Numbered from the stretch's first letter, positions 23,203 through 36,592 are shown. The stretch: DNA of 64,000 nucleotides from Hepsetus odoe (GCA_017165825.1 CM029374.1:2852397-2916396); one strand, 5' to 3'. Notes: generated by a model from the letters alone, not told the origin. Program-made: numbers and translations.

Positions 23203-23814
23203 GTGAGTATTATTTATGACTTAAAGTGAAGGGCTTTAACCACTCACTGAGAGTGGAAAAACTTTTAATTCACTTTCTAAAATGAAGGCATGTGTTTTTA
23301 TTTTGGTGTTGGACTGTAAAAACAGCAAAACATCCATAAAGAACTTGTGTTTTAAATAAAAAAATATATAGATAAAGTGTAATAAACTAATGTTTGGACA
23401 AAGTGTATGTTTTTGGAAGGCCAGAGTAAAAAAAAAAAAAAAACTTATAATAAGCTCCTATAATAATAATAAAAAAAAGTTTGTTTTAATAAAAACAAAC
23501 CAGGAAGGGCTTTCCAAGAACAAAATATAGTGTTATTGGCAGAAATTATACTTTTATTAAATTGGCTAAATATTTATACACAAATATGTAATTATTTTTT
23601 AAGTAAATCTTTCACAGAAGTGATTTTTTTTTTTTATGATTTTTTTTTATTTTTTTATGATTGTCTGCACTAGTTTGTTCCTGTTTGCCACATGTTCACC
23701 ACTGTGGATCAAAACTGTTGACTGATGTCCTTCACTGGTATGAAGTTAAGAGATGTTATCTGTACTGGGACACCTCAAAAGTGTCAGGAGAACTTGTATG
23801 AAAAGCACTGTTCA

Positions 23815-23950
<136 letters not shown>

Positions 23951-24081
23951 TCTTCTCGTCTCAGGTTCACTTGCCTTTGAAATTCATGTCTTCGCTCATC
24001 CCTAAAAGCACGAGATCTCCAGCCAGCAGTCCTGTTCAAATCCTTGTTCTCATTTGAAGTGTCCCTGCAACCCTCGTTGCC

Positions 24082-24870
24082 ATGAACTGGGCCTTTCTCC
24101 AGGGCCTCCTGAGTGGGGTCAACAAGTACTCCACTGCCTTTGGGCGTGTGTGGCTCTCGGTGGTCTTCCTCTTCCGGGTCATGGTGTTTGTGGTGGCCGC
24201 GGAGAAGGTGTGGGGGGACGAGCAGAAAGATTTTAAATGCAACACAGCCCAGCCAGGCTGTCACAATGTCTGCTATGACCACTTCTTCCCCGTGTCCCAT
24301 GTGCGCCTCTGGGCCCTGCAGCTGATCTTCGTCACTTGCCCCTCACTTCTAGTAGTGCTTCACGTTGCCTACCGCGAGGAACGGGAACGCAAGCACCAAC
24401 AGAAGTACGGCGAAGGCTGCAAGCGGCTGTACCAAAACACTGGGAAGAAGCGTGGAGGCCTCTGGTGGACCTATGTCCTCTCACTGATCTTTAAGATGGC
24501 TGTAGATGCCACTTTCGTTTTCTTGATCTACTACCTGTATGAAGGCTATGACTTTCCATCACTGATCAAGTGCTCAGAGGATCCCTGCCCCAACATGGTG
24601 GACTGTTTCATCTCACGGCCGACCGAGAAGAGGATCTTCACCCTCTTCATGGTGGTCACCAGCATAGTGTGCATCCTCCTCTCCTTCATCGAGATCCTTT
24701 ACCTGATGGGCAAGCGCTGCTTCGAGTGTGTCTCAAAAATACAGGGCTCCCGGCAGGTGGCCCGGGCCACATCTATCCAGAACAGCAAAAGTGTGCTGGA
24801 GACCAGCCCTAAACTGTTGGCAACCAAAGTTGAACCTGCCCCATTGTATAAGGTAACAGTAGCATTATGA
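24082..24870 (+). CDS. cx34.4: beta-type connexin, GJB4-like (teleost cx34.4 type)
   Basis: Gap-junction subunit: six make a connexon, and paired connexons link the cytoplasm of adjacent cells. One intronless 262-aa frame, standard for connexins. The N-terminus MNWAFLQGLLSGVNKYST is as in human GJB4. Four membrane segments are visible (about residues 21-40, 75-95, 130-150, 190-210). The first extracellular loop has C53-x6-C60-x3-C64, and the second has C-x4-C-x5-C (KCSEDPCPNMVDC). The RLWALQLIFVTCPSLLVV segment is typical. The cytoplasmic tail is short and poorly conserved. A 5' UTR of at least 117 nt begins after an acceptor at 23964 behind the (TC)n run, with the CCAAT array further upstream. 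It pairs with the GJB3-type gene at 39.8 kb, as GJB4 and GJB3 pair in mammals. Family certain; exact orthologue name less so. Confidence 0.9.
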   Translation: MNWAFLQGLLSGVNKYSTAFGRVWLSVVFLFRVMVFVVAAEKVWGDEQKDFKCNTAQPGCHNVCYDHFFPVSHVRLWALQLIFVTCPSLLVVLHVAYREERERKHQQKYGEGCKRLYQNTGKKRGGLWWTYVLSLIFKMAVDATFVFLIYYLYEGYDFPSLIKCSEDPCPNMVDCFISRPTEKRIFTLFMVVTSIVCILLSFIEILYLMGKRCFECVSKIQGSRQVARATSIQNSKSVLETSPKLLATKVEPAPLYKVTVAL

Positions 24871-27800
24871 GAAGGTAGCAAATCCAAGAACTTTGACAAA
24901 ATGGGACCCAACTGGACAGAGCGAGAAAGACCATAACTCAAAATACTTTAAAATCTGGGTGTTTTTATTTAGTTCTTAATCAACAGACTGAAGAGGGACC
25001 CTCAGAGTCCCTCTGTCTCGAGAGGGACTCCCTTGGGACAATAGAATCTCAAGAGTGCACATATTGGTCAAGAGTGGTGTCTGACCAGTATTCAAGAGGA
25101 TGAAGGACAATGACAGAATATCCTCCAAGAGGTTAAGTCCTCCAGGGGGGCAAGAAACTCTAAAACCTCCAAACTGGTTTGTTTTGCAGAAATATACCCT
25201 CAGGTTGTTCTTCCTTCATACCAGGTAACCACTGAAGACTCCCACAGTAAAAAGCCTTGGAGAGGACTCACATGAATGCTGAACAGGGTGGGGTTCATTC
25301 CTGAACTAGCTTTTTTTTAATGCTTAGAACAAGTTCTCTCAAGCCTTCTCTTTACTTTTTATCCAATCATTCAGGGCTATTTGGTCTCAAAGCAGACAAG
25401 AAAAGGTAGTCCTTCAATTCAAAGACAAAGCCAGTCATTTGTTGTTCAGCATGCAGACATGAAAATTGAGTAAGTGCAAATACTGGACAACGATGTATCA
25501 GACTCACACACAAACACAGGGTGGGACTGAACAGGTCATGCTTCTGTAGAGATTGGTTGGTGTTGGTGGAAGGAAAGTGGTAGAAGGGTTTGCTTATGAA
25601 CAAAATGTTCCTGACTTATGTTTCCATTGCTCATTTGAGTGTTACATTAAGATGTTTAACTTTAACCACAGTACAACAGAGACATTTATAAAGGCTTATA
25701 CCAACAAACTCCAGTTGTCTAGTGGAGGTGAAAAGACGTCATTCATCAAAATGTGTGTTTTTTGAAAGTTGTTGGAGATTTTGTAAATGTTTAAATGGTT
25801 TTTGAAAGGCTTATAGTTACTGTCAGAACCCAAACCTTCTTTATTTTTGACTTTTATTTTTGGAATAATGAAAACTTGTGGAAGCATTGCATGGTATATG
25901 GGCCAATAAAAATGGTCCACATTTACTTGAATTTTTTACATTTGCTTCTCTAATAAGTTATGAGTGTTCTTCCTTCTATAAAGTTACTATTATGGAGATG
26001 TGAGCTTTTATCCCCAAAGCAACATACAGATGCTGCCCTTCAGTAAAGTATTAACATCTAATTGTGACACTGTAGTGACAAGTATGGAAGAAACCAAAGA
26101 CCATGACTGGCTTCACCTTTTTCGCACCCTTCCCAACACATGTAATTGGAAGTTATCATTCTGCTCCAAGCATGTTGAGTACATAGACACTGAGTCCCAC
26201 ATCTTGGAGAAAGCGCACACTGTCAGTGATGGTGGTATCATGTGATGAGAAACTTCAGACTAGAATTTGGAACTGGAGATGACTAAACCGGGGCAGAAAA
26301 TTTGGGGAATAGTTAAAGAAATTAATAAAATTGGGAATAAAATGTGCAAATATCTCAATATCCTTTAATTCCAATGAATGAGGAATGTGCTCTTGCTACT
26401 TTTAACTAGAGTGGCTTACAGTTTGCCATAAATGTATAAACCCAATATTCTGGGCGTGGAACAAGATTATACCACAATAACACACTATGCACAAGCTAAA
26501 ACAATTAGGCAGAATGATAGGCTGCGATACAAGACATATCATTAAAGCTTTTATATGATTTTGCATACTTGGACAGAATCCATCTTGACTGCACCAGCTT
26601 TATTTGTGTATATATTTTTATAAATATGTATATATTGAGAACCATGCCTTGCAGTGGAACGGTGGAGTGTTTCTACGCTTTTTGCCCCGGGATTAGGCAT
26701 CGCTCACGACCCTGGTATGGAAAAACAGCTCAAGGATGGATGGACTGATCAACCAAAGCCAATGTTAAACAGTTATGAATCAAAGATGGCTGATGAGTCA
26801 TCTGTTCTTACATCTGCATGTAATTTTCATGGGATAAAAAATCTGCCAAAAATAAAAAAGGTCTTTAAATCATTCGCAAAAATCCTTTTTAGCACAAACA
26901 GTAGCTCATTGTTGGGCCATGATGTGTTTAATAGCAAAGCGAGATGGAATGTGGCTTTCCAAGTTAATCCACCACTATACTGTAGTCACGTCCTTTTATT
27001 TTCATGATCTCCTCCTGACTTTGAGATCGTGTTTTGATGAACAAAATTTTGTCGCTCAGGGAACAGCTTCAAGGATAACTCTGAAGGCCTGTCATTTTTT
27101 TCTCCGTGTATGTTTCACTGTTGCGCTGGGACAGGCCCAGTCATGGGCAGCTGGAGTAAGTTTTTTTTTATTTTATGAGCTGAATTCTCTCCAAGCTTAC
27201 ACTCGCCTGAGTCTCCGCTATGATCATATCCTACAGATGTTTGTGAGCGAGCTAGAGACGAGCAGGCTTGGTTTTTCTCTCATAAACATGCATCCTCTGA
27301 GTGTAAACCGTTCGTGTTGTGGATTTCCTCTGTTTGGCCTCTGTCTTGCCAACATTCTTTCCTGCTTACCACAAGCGTTTTTGTACTGTTTACATTTTCC
27401 GATTTATTAAAGTCAGTTTTGTATTTTCTTAATGATTGTGTCTTACGTTTACTCCAGGAAAAGTCATGAAATCTGATTCTTCATGTGTTTGACCACTGTA
27501 TGTGTGATTTCAAAGGAACAATTTAATGTTTGGACATAAAAAGTATCTATTTTTTGGTACCAGAGTTTTAAAAAGAAATACACACTGCTATTTTGATCAT
27601 ATAATTAATAAAATACAGTCTATGGGCTTCCAGGAAACAAAAGGAAATCAAACAGTGCATAAAATACTATTATATAGTAAATAAACTATTGTTACACTTT
27701 TCTTTAAGAGAGTGCGAGAGATGTTTAGAGAGTAGAGAGGGTTTAGAGTGTCTTATGAACTTAGAAACAGTCTTAGGAACCTGATAAAATGACACTAAAA

Positions 27801-28560
27801 GTTAAAAATAAACTTTTACATTCCAGTTTCTAAGATACAAGGATTGTTCTAACAGTAACATTAGTATATAAGGTTGAGCCAAGCCTCATATTTGAAAGGA
27901 AAGAACAAATAATGCTACAATGGGAAAAGGTTTGAGGAATTAGGATAAAAAAGTTATTTGTATTTATTGTAATAGTAAAATGCACTGCCCAGCAACACAG
28001 CTCTGAAATGTGATGACATGGAATGTAATAATCACAGCCCAGTGCTGTTTGTATTCGCCTCCAGAGAAAGATTTTCCAATCCTTCCAGAAACACTTTTGT
28101 TGATGGAGTTTTGGGGATTGTTTAAGTCTGGTGAATGCAGTAAAAAAGGAACGTTATTGTATCCAAATAATGCAGTAACTTCAAATGATCTCTAAAATGG
28201 GGGACTGATCAAACGACAGAAATGATTAGCAGTTACAGTTAGCTAACTAAACACTTTTCCTCAGTTTGGCTTCTTAGCTTTGGCTAAACAGTAAAAAAAA
28301 CTTGACTCTAGAATTCATTTAATGCTAAATAAAGATAGAATTGCTCATTTCTTAAGAAAAGATGTTTAGTGGAAGGGGTAAAAGTAACAACAATGCTTGT
28401 TAGGTTGTAGTTTTAGCCTTTAGATGAGCGGCTACGCTAGTTGAAGTGACTGGATGGCACCACAGGGATTCTCATTTCTGTGTACTGTGTGAAAGATCAC
28501 TGACGTTGAAAACAGCATAAATCTTTAATCTTGAATTATTGGTGGATACATTCAAAAAAA
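24871..28560. other. 3' UTR of the connexin and gene-free DNA
   Basis: An AATAAA-type hexamer at about 25904 (CCAATAAAAATGG) could end the connexin transcript after a 1-kb 3' UTR. Beyond it I see AT-rich DNA and a fragment of a SINE tail at about 26690-26750 (CTCACGACCCTGG..GGATGGATGGAC). The frame at 26919-27410 lacks any recognisable motif. Confidence 0.5.
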
Positions 28561-28564
28561 TTAT

Positions 28565-29490
28565 TTCATTAACTCATTTTTAAGCATGTATTCCAACTCC
28601 AAGCTGTATAAACTTGAATGCTGATTGGATTATAGCAGATCAGGTGATGTGTATTTGGGTAATGAGGGGGGTGTGGCCTAAGGAGATCAACACCCTGTAT
28701 GAAGGTGTGCAGAATTATTAGGAGCTTCTTTTCCTCCTCAGACAAAATGGACCAAAAAAGAGAGAGAACTGACTCTGAAAAGTCAAAAATGATAATAAAA
28801 AAAAGTCTTTCAGAGGGATACAGCACTCTTGAATTTGCTAAGATATCGGGGCGTGATCACAGGACCGTCAAACGTTTTGTTGCAAATAGTCAACAAAGTA
28901 GCAAGAAACGTGTTTAGAAAAAAAGACGCAAATGAACTGGCAAAGATTTGAGAAGACCCAAAGACACTTTCTAGCAATTCACCTCAAGCACTGGTTCAGC
29001 AAAAGAAGTCTGCATCTTTTAAGAAGATCATGATTTTTCTGCAGGACGATGCTCCAGCACAAGCATGGAAGTTCTCCACTGCGTGGCCAGTAAAGGGCCT
29101 ACAAATGAAAGAAAAAAGACATCCTTCCTCACCTGACCCAAACCCTTTTGAGAGCCTTGTGGACCTTCTTAAACGGGAGATTTATGGGGAAGGAAAACAG
29201 TCCACCTCTCTGAACAGAGTCTGGGAGTCTGTGGATGCTGCTGCACAAAAAGTTGATCAGCAGGTGAAGAAACTGACCGACTCAATCAATGGAAGGATTC
29301 TGTTATTGGAAAGATGGGTGGCTATATTGGTCACTGATTTTTATTTTTGAAATACTTTAACACTTTTAACAAGTGAGATGGGAAAAATGTTCATTTTTCA
29401 TTTAGTTATAATAATTATATATATTATAATAAATATGTAATAATTTTGCACTAATAGTTGCCTAATAATTGTGCACACTTATGTACTGCT
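28565..29490 (+). mobile_element. internally deleted Tc1/mariner-type transposon relic
   Basis: The left part has GTGCAGAATTATTAGG, and the right end has TTGCCTAATAATTGTGCACA as a partial inverse. Between them a decayed transposase remains: an N-terminal piece (STLEFAKISGRDHRTVKRF, the helix-turn-helix region) and, after stops and a large deletion, remnants of the QDDAPAQA and SPDPNPFE blocks that correspond to the DDE domain. Several stops and frameshifts make it non-functional. Confidence 0.75.
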
Positions 29491-30059
29491 TGAAAATTCA
29501 CACTCATGTAATTTCATGCCCTGAAGGTGAAAACACCATGTGAAACACTGATTTAAAAAATCTAAACATATTCAACAAAACATAAAACAGGTCATTCTCG
29601 CTTGATCGGTACTTTTGCAGTTGTTAAACTAGACAGCTCCTTGTTCCTGAACAGTGGTGAGGAATGAGGAAAATAAATGTCTCAGAGGTGAAATGTTTGC
29701 ATAATAATCATGACTGCGACAAAAATAGGCCTCTAGAATAATGATAGGATTATATTAGAGTCATTTTTTGGTAAGTCAGTCGGGAACCCATGAAAATAAA
29801 TGTTTCCTGCTTATGTAGCTTTGGCGTGTCGTAGGTGATTGCAAGTCAAATCGTCAAAGTTGTGAAAGGTTCCACTCAAAGCAAGCCCTGTAAAAGGGCT
29901 GAGTCATCCCATCTCCATCTAAAGAGAAGACTTTTCTGGTTCTTTTTATCTCTGTTGATTAAAATTGTGAGTTCAGTTTAGTCAAGCAAACATTCCCAAC
30001 ATTCTCCTAAACCTGAATTGCCAGCAAACCCTGTGCCCTGCCTGTGGGAGTCTTTTTGG

Positions 30060-31580
30060 AATATTTAAGGCCAAGCTCTCTCTCTGGAACATTCTCCTCC
30101 CATTTTAAAGGTCTACAAGCTGCTCTCCTGTTCACACTGCTCTGGAATCCTTTCTGAGTCAGACAGTTCTATCATTTTCTCCCTTGTCAACAACGTAGAA
30201 CATTATTCTTCCATTCCAAGCTATCCTAGTTTGTTCTCTTCCCATCCTCATGGTTCTTGAATGCTCTCCTCCAATTCCACAAAGTTTCCATCCATCCATC
30301 CATCCATCCATCCATCCATCCATCCATCCATTATCTTGATTGCTTTTGGCAATCGCGGGGTGTTCTTGAATTGTTTTCTGATTTCACACCACTCTAGAAC
30401 ATCCCCTCTCCATTTATACTGTGTTGCAATTCACTTTTACACAATTCTAGAATGCTCGTACCCTTTACACTGTTTTAGAATTCATCCATCCAATGTTCTA
30501 GTTCAGTTATCCATCATCTTAACAGCTTATGATAGTGGCAGGTGGTCTAGAATCCTTTTCCTGATTTCAATAGAATGGTCTCTTCCATTTGCACCATTTC
30601 ATGATGTTCTCCCACTTTCATTCATGTTCTGGGACATGTGCTCTTAACAATGTTCCAGAGTGTTTTTCTCCATCCCCACTGTTCTTCCCCTTCACAGAGT
30701 TCTCAAATCCATCCACCCACTATCTTTGCCATTTATTCTGACTAGGGTTGCTGGTGCGATCTTCAAGATTTCATGCTGTTCTCTCTCCTGTTCATACTGG
30801 AATATTCTGGAATATTTCACCCTTATTGTTGTCTTCTATTTACACTGTTCTAGAATGTTCTCCAATCCTTTGTTGCAGGATGTTCTCTCTCAGTCTGACT
30901 TTGAAAAGGTAATTAGGCAGGCATGCTGTTCTAGAATGTACACCACAAGATTTTTAGGGCATCTTCTAGAGCAATCAGCTCTGGCCTCAGAGGGCTTTTT
31001 GGTAGTTCTGTTCTTGAAACATTTTCAACAAACTTGGAAATGAACAGATGAGTGGAAACAAATGTTCTGGGGAATTACAAGAGTGAATTTGGGGACCTCG
31101 TTCTACATTCCCTCACCATTCATACTCCTCTGGAGCCTTTTCTACCAGTTAAACTATTCTAGAATGCTTTTGCAGATTCACGGTGTTGTAGAATTTTCAT
31201 GCCATACTAAATATCTGTCAACGTTGCAATGTTTGTATTGAATTTCAATGTTAACATTTGTGGAACATGCCGGTTGGGTTTAACCTGTTTTTTAAAGTGG
31301 TTCTTAAGTGGCTGTAATAAGTTATTTAAAGTTCCATCCCTGTAAAATAGCTTATTCATCATGATCCTGCCATCTTATAAAAAGAAGGCATTTCCAACTC
31401 CTTTTTCATGGGCTCTGCATGATTATGCGAATCAAAGGGTGAGTCTTCAGGATAATGTTTTCCCTAAATCCACTTATCAAGAATATTCACTCTTTTTCTC
31501 CATTCACTGGATCTATTTCATAGTAATTTACACTATTCTAGAATATTATTCTATATTCATTTTTTGGGAATTTACTTCTT
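30060..31580. repeat. degenerate array of TTCTAGAA-type palindromes
   Basis: Words of the form TTCTAGAATGTTCTC, TCTGGAATATTC and CTCTAGAACATCC recur every 25-60 bp for about 1.5 kb, separated by CCATTTACACTG-like pyrimidine-rich spacers. This looks like an old minisatellite whose core resembles a heat-shock element (inverted nGAAn blocks). It covers long but meaningless open frames on the plus strand. Confidence 0.65.
30288..30332. repeat. (CATC)n microsatellite
   Basis: About eleven CATC units, followed by a short SINE-tail-like ATTATCTTGATTGCTTTTGG. It lies inside the palindrome array. Confidence 0.9.
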
Positions 31581-31924
31581 CCTATCTCTAAATGGTGCTT
31601 AGGCCTGGCAATGATTAAGTAAGCTGAACCAGGTGTGTTCAAGCTTGGAAATCACCCAACTGTGCAGGACAACAGCCCACGAGGAAACCAAACCTGTCCC
31701 CATCCTTGGTTCTCTTCCCTTTTTTACCTCCCTTTTACTCAGAAATGAAAGGATAAGGGTTGTGTTGCACATGCATGCACGGGCATGCACAGTGCAGATG
31801 TTCCTCATCTTTCTTCTTTTGTCTGCCCATCCCTTTCAATCTGCTGGTGTCCTCCTTTATCTTTCACTTGCACTCTCTTTTAAATTTATTTGAAAAAATC
31901 TGAATGCACACTATATTATGGCTG

Positions 31925-32210
31925 AAGAACAAGGATAATTAGTGAGATTGGCAATATTAATGGTTCATATCCAGAAGGCCTCATCCCACCTGGTGGTAAA
32001 GTTTGCTCTCTAATGATTAGAAGGGATGCTGCTGGTTCAATCCCCTGGACCAGCAGGAAAATGTGGGCAGTTAGTGGGGTGGGTGGGCAATGCTTTCCCA
32101 CTGCATCCATATCTGAAGTGCCCTTGGACCAGACACCTAATAAAATAACTGCATCCCAGCCCAAAAAACTGCACCCCACTTGGTGTTTTGGATGGGTTAC
32201 TGTTTGAGGG
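31925..32210 (+). mobile_element. tRNA-derived SINE of a third family, degenerate
   Basis: A B-box-like GGTTCAATCCCCTGGACCAG is followed by CAGGAAAATGTGGGCAG and a body ending CAAAAAACTGCACCCC. The same GGTTCGATCC..GGACCGGCAGG segment occurs at 55.05 kb. Confidence 0.5.
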
Positions 32211-35200
32211 ATTTTCCATTTTCATAGGCCTTGCCCCTCTCAGAGATAACAAACATATTTTTTGCCCTTCCCCTGAAGCTACAACCTGCTCCTGCTTACA
32301 GGAACAGACAGGTTTAGACAAGCATTAATTATGATCAGTAAAAAAGACTAATGTATGTTCCCATTGGAAACAGGCAGAGTTCCAGGTCTTGTTTTTGCAC
32401 CTACACACAAGATGACACAATGCACGTTTACTATCAATTCATCACAGTCATCCAGAATCAGCTCTAGCTACAAAGGTTGTATGTCCTTCAGGTCTCCAGT
32501 AGGGTGTTCAGGTTCATTTTATTAGTTGTTCTGATTGTTGTTCTGCTATGAGGCAAATGTAGTGAGATTTCTTGAAAATCTTCTTGCTTTTTTGTATTAA
32601 TGTGTAACAATCAGCTGACCTGACACCAGTGGTCTTGACCATGACAATTTTGTTGGCTACAGACCATGCCACTGCATTAAGCATCACTCGCGGTCTTCTT
32701 TATCAGGACGGAACAAACATCCTTGAGGCCATTTTTATGACATTTGAAACTTTTCAGTGAGCTAGATACTGCCCTTCTTTACACCATGTTACAACTTAAG
32801 AGGTTTCTACCTTTGTTTTATAGGAAATTCTTGCCATGTCATTGACCTTTTTGCAGATAGCATTGTGTAGCAGAGTGCAGATGTGACCGGTGAACTTCTG
32901 TGTTGTGTGATTTTTTTGCATGACACGGGAGTCTCCTTGGGCTTTCTCCTTTTATTCTAACGGCACACAACAGAAACATACACCTCCAAATAAGTGTGGC
33001 GCCCACTCCAGCTCCTCTCCCTCAGGGGAATTGTAGAAAGAGGGAGAGGCCAAGGAGAGGTCCCAAGTTTATAGGGGCTTACCACAGAGGAAGAAAGGGG
33101 ATCAGGAGTGGCTGTAATTAACAATAAGTGTCTCCACAGGTTTGGAGGTCCTCACCATCAGGTAGAGCAACAACTGCGTAGGACCTAACAGATTTTGTGT
33201 AATTTAACCTGTTTACACAGAATGGATTGTTTATTCAGTATCTCTTAAAAACCAAGGAACGGGAAGTTTGCACAATGTTATTCCGCCTTTTAGGCTTGTA
33301 GCACCAATGCAAAGCTACAAAAACGCAAACTTCAGACACAAGACCTTTCTGCTTAGTTACTTTTGAGTATCCTCACCACAGGAGAGAATCACTGCTTTGT
33401 CTAATCAACTACATCTGGGGTAAAGGGGGAAAACTTTGAAGGCATTTGGCCATTCGTTTTGAATGTCTGTAGCTGAAGCGTTTCTCATTTGGAGAGTCTT
33501 CATTTAGGAAAGGGAGTGACTCATTTGAGGTCTTCCCTCTACATGTGCTTTTGTGCCATAGAGAGAGTTTTAGTGGTGAGTCATCCAGGCAGGCACTGAT
33601 GATTATGTCTGTTTTCATGGAGACTTCTAATGTTCCCTCAGGAAGGGAGGGGAGGCTTTAGGATGAGTGAGAATATTCCCTGCCTGCTGTGCAGAAAAAG
33701 GCAACTTAAAACTGCACTTTTATTTAAAAACAACTTAGAAATGCAACCAGAGCATTAATGCATTACTATGCAAAGAAAGTTGCATCAATATCAAGACAGT
33801 GTTGTTGAATAATGCATTGCTGTCCAGTTCAGCTTTCTGCAGCGGCATAACTTCCCCTTCCTGAAGGCTTCATTGGCTCACGTAACTCCATTTCCTTGCC
33901 CAAATCTTACTGTAAGGATCATTAGGAAAAGCAAAACATCCAGCAGTCTTAATGGCTATGATGAGAGATGGAAGGTCTTGCCTATGAAAAAAGTAATAGT
34001 AAAAAGTCAAGTAATTACAGTGTTGAGCCAACTCATATACACATCATTAAGCACAATGTTAAATTCATATTTAAATTTATATAGTTGGAAATGAACTTTT
34101 AGCTGAAAGAGTCAGCTCACGTTAGCGTTTTTGCAGACTGTAAAGGACTGTCATTGCAGAAGAAACCTGATCTCCCTGCCTCTTTACATCATCAAAATGA
34201 TCAAAAACTCATTCTTTTAACCCCCACACCTGCCCAGCCTAGTAGGACATCTCGCCCACCTATCTATTACATAAAAGCAACTGAAAAATACTTTCAAAAG
34301 CCGCTGTTTGGCTTTACAAATTACAAAGGCTTTAATTTCGCAATAAGGTGTGGCTCACTCTAGCGTATGGGGCAAGTCTAAACAGAGAGTTGAGTGCAAA
34401 TGTCCGGAATGGAGCACTACTCACCACAATTCACTTGGCAGTTTATCCCAAACGGGACGCTTTATGTCATGCTCATGGAAACTCTTACAATGCTGGAGTT
34501 TTTCTAAACCATGGTGGTGTATTTTACATGGCAAGGCTTTCAGTTCAACCTCTAACTCAGGCTGAAGTATGGCAAAACAGTCTGTTAAAAAAACCTATTT
34601 GAATTAAAGGCTGGGAAGGGGTGACTTGTGTTACCACGTGCCAGCAAATGTGCTCAACTTCATATACTTAGATTATGGCTTAAAGCAATGCAACTTCTGA
34701 GAAACTGACTTCAGCCCGTCTAACCCAGAGGATCTTCCACCTCAACCTCTGTGTTATTTTTTATACACTATTAATTATTCTTTTATTTCAATCAAAACCT
34801 GAATCATCACCTCTAAATAGACAAACAGGACAAGGTTTTCTACGTCTGAAACTTCAAGCAGAACAAAGCATCTAACTTAAGACATGAAGCAGTGAAGAAA
34901 CAGATGATTTCAGATAATCAGGAGATTAATTTATTGATGAAGCTGAACGCTAAGTTGGCGGAACCCTTTTATCAAGAACCTCATATCTTTAGACACTTTG
35001 CAGCCTGGAGCACTAAAACATTTGTTTCCATTTCTGTTATTTAATCTGTTCAATGTGCCAAAGATAAACATTCTCATTGGGCTCCTGAATCGACAAGAGG
35101 CCCCTGTGTTGTTCTATTAAAAATGTATGTAATATCATGTACAGGAACAGCAAGCCAAATGATGCTAAAATTGAATTATCTATACATTTTTTGGAAAAAA

Positions 35201-35520
35201 ACATAGGTAGAGCTTAAAGATACTTAAAGTCCCCAAACAACCAGAAAGATGCCAGGGCTCACAGGCCATTAATAAGAGCAAAGACACCCGTCATAAGGGA
35301 AATAAAACTGAACTTGTTTTATACTTCAAGCTGCCTGTCCAAACAAGACCCAAGTAATCCGCAGGAATGAAGAAACTATGGCGTCAAGCAACCGTAAACC
35401 AAAACACTTTTGTTACTAAAGAGATTTTTTTAAAGCTCTTCAAGAACATGAAGAGTTCATGAAGAGAAAAGAAAAAATTTCAGTTTTGCTTTGTTATTTG
35501 ATGCTATTTACAATTTTAAG
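32211..35520. other. gene-free DNA
   Basis: I find no exon-like frame with plausible splice sites and no recognisable repeat. Base composition is AT-rich and open frames are short. Confidence 0.5.
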
Positions 35521-35524
35521 TATC

Positions 35525-36013
35525 ATATATATATATATATAGGTGTGGTGTGAAAAATTGCTGTAAACAAAGAATGCTTTTAGAAAGTGAAGTGTTAATC
35601 ATTTATTTTTATCAATCAACAAAATGCAGTGAATGAACAAAAGAGAATCTAAATCAAATCAATATTTGGTGTGACCACCCTTTGCCTTCAAAACAGCATC
35701 GATTCTTCTAGGTACACCTGCACACAGTTTTTGAAGGAACTCGGCTGGTCGGTTGTTCCAAACATGACTGTGTTTCAACCTCCGTGTGACATTGATGATC
35801 ATCAGTACCTGTTTGGTAAAACCGGTTGATCAGACACCGACTATAATCCTACAGAATCCCTGACTTTGTGCAAGTGTACCTAGAAGAACTGATGCTGGTT
35901 TGAAGGCAAAAGGTAGTAGCTCACTTAGCATTTTGTAAATTGATAAAAATAAACAATTATTTATATTTCTGAAAGCATTTTAGCACCTGCCTAAAACTTT
36001 TGCACAGTACTGT
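35525..36013 (+). mobile_element. foldback MITE, Tc1/mariner-like
   Basis: The right end GCACCTGCCTAAAACTTTTGCACAG is the inverse of the left end of the copy at 477. The two halves are imperfect inverses over nearly the whole length: TTTATTTTTATCAATCAACAAAATGC on the left pairs with GCATTTTGTAAATTGATAAAAATAAA on the right, and TTCTTCTAGGTACACCTGCAC pairs with GTGCAAGTGTACCTAGAAGAA. The left terminus has been replaced by a short (TA)n. No transposase. Confidence 0.8.
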
Positions 36014-36592
36014 ATATATATATATACATATATTACACTAGTAAAGGTCTGACAGGTGTTAAGGGCAAATCTGGGACAAAGTGGACAAATTTTCCCTTTT
36101 CTTACACATCTGTCCCACTTCACGTAAATTCTGTTGCTTGTCGGAAGATCCTATTTCCCACTTTTAAAATTGGAAATGCTTTGTTCCAACTTAGTGAAAA
36201 ATGGCTGGTCACTTGCAAATACTAGCAACAAGATGAATTAATTAAAATAAAGCTGTGCACAAACGTCATCTATAATAACAGACTAAAACTAGTCCGTTTG
36301 TGCTTGTTAGAATAAAAATTGTAAACAAAAGATCTAGTCTATTTACAGTAATGATCCACAGGGAAGTTTACAGACTGAGGTTTTACAGAAAGATGGAGGA
36401 CTTCTCTTGCTATAAAATCTCACATTTTGGTAAATGATAATGTTTAGTTATATGATGTCTCTGAATGTAAACACAGGCTGGAATCAAAAGCTTGCATGTT
36501 CAAGGAAAGACGGTATGTTACAGCAATTCATTGAAATGTTTCTGAAGAACAATATCACTAAACTGCATCAGTCAGGAATAATTAAGACTTCC

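Noticed and set aside
26654..27410. Two overlapping 117- and 163-codon frames downstream of the first connexin
   Set aside because: No recognisable motif, no splice logic, and one overlaps a SINE tail; most likely chance.
28699..29350. Transposase-like frames that might be a live gene
   Set aside because: The two parts are separated by stops, frameshifts and a large deletion of the catalytic domain; a dead transposon.
30261..31043. Frames of 128 and 127 codons rich in hydrophobic residues
   Set aside because: They run through the TTCTAGAA-type degenerate array and the (CATC)n repeat, so length reflects composition.
32990..33100. GTGGCGCCCACTCC resembling a retroviral primer-binding site
   Set aside because: Only the first seven bases match such a site, and no LTR, polypurine tract or gag/pol sequence is present nearby.
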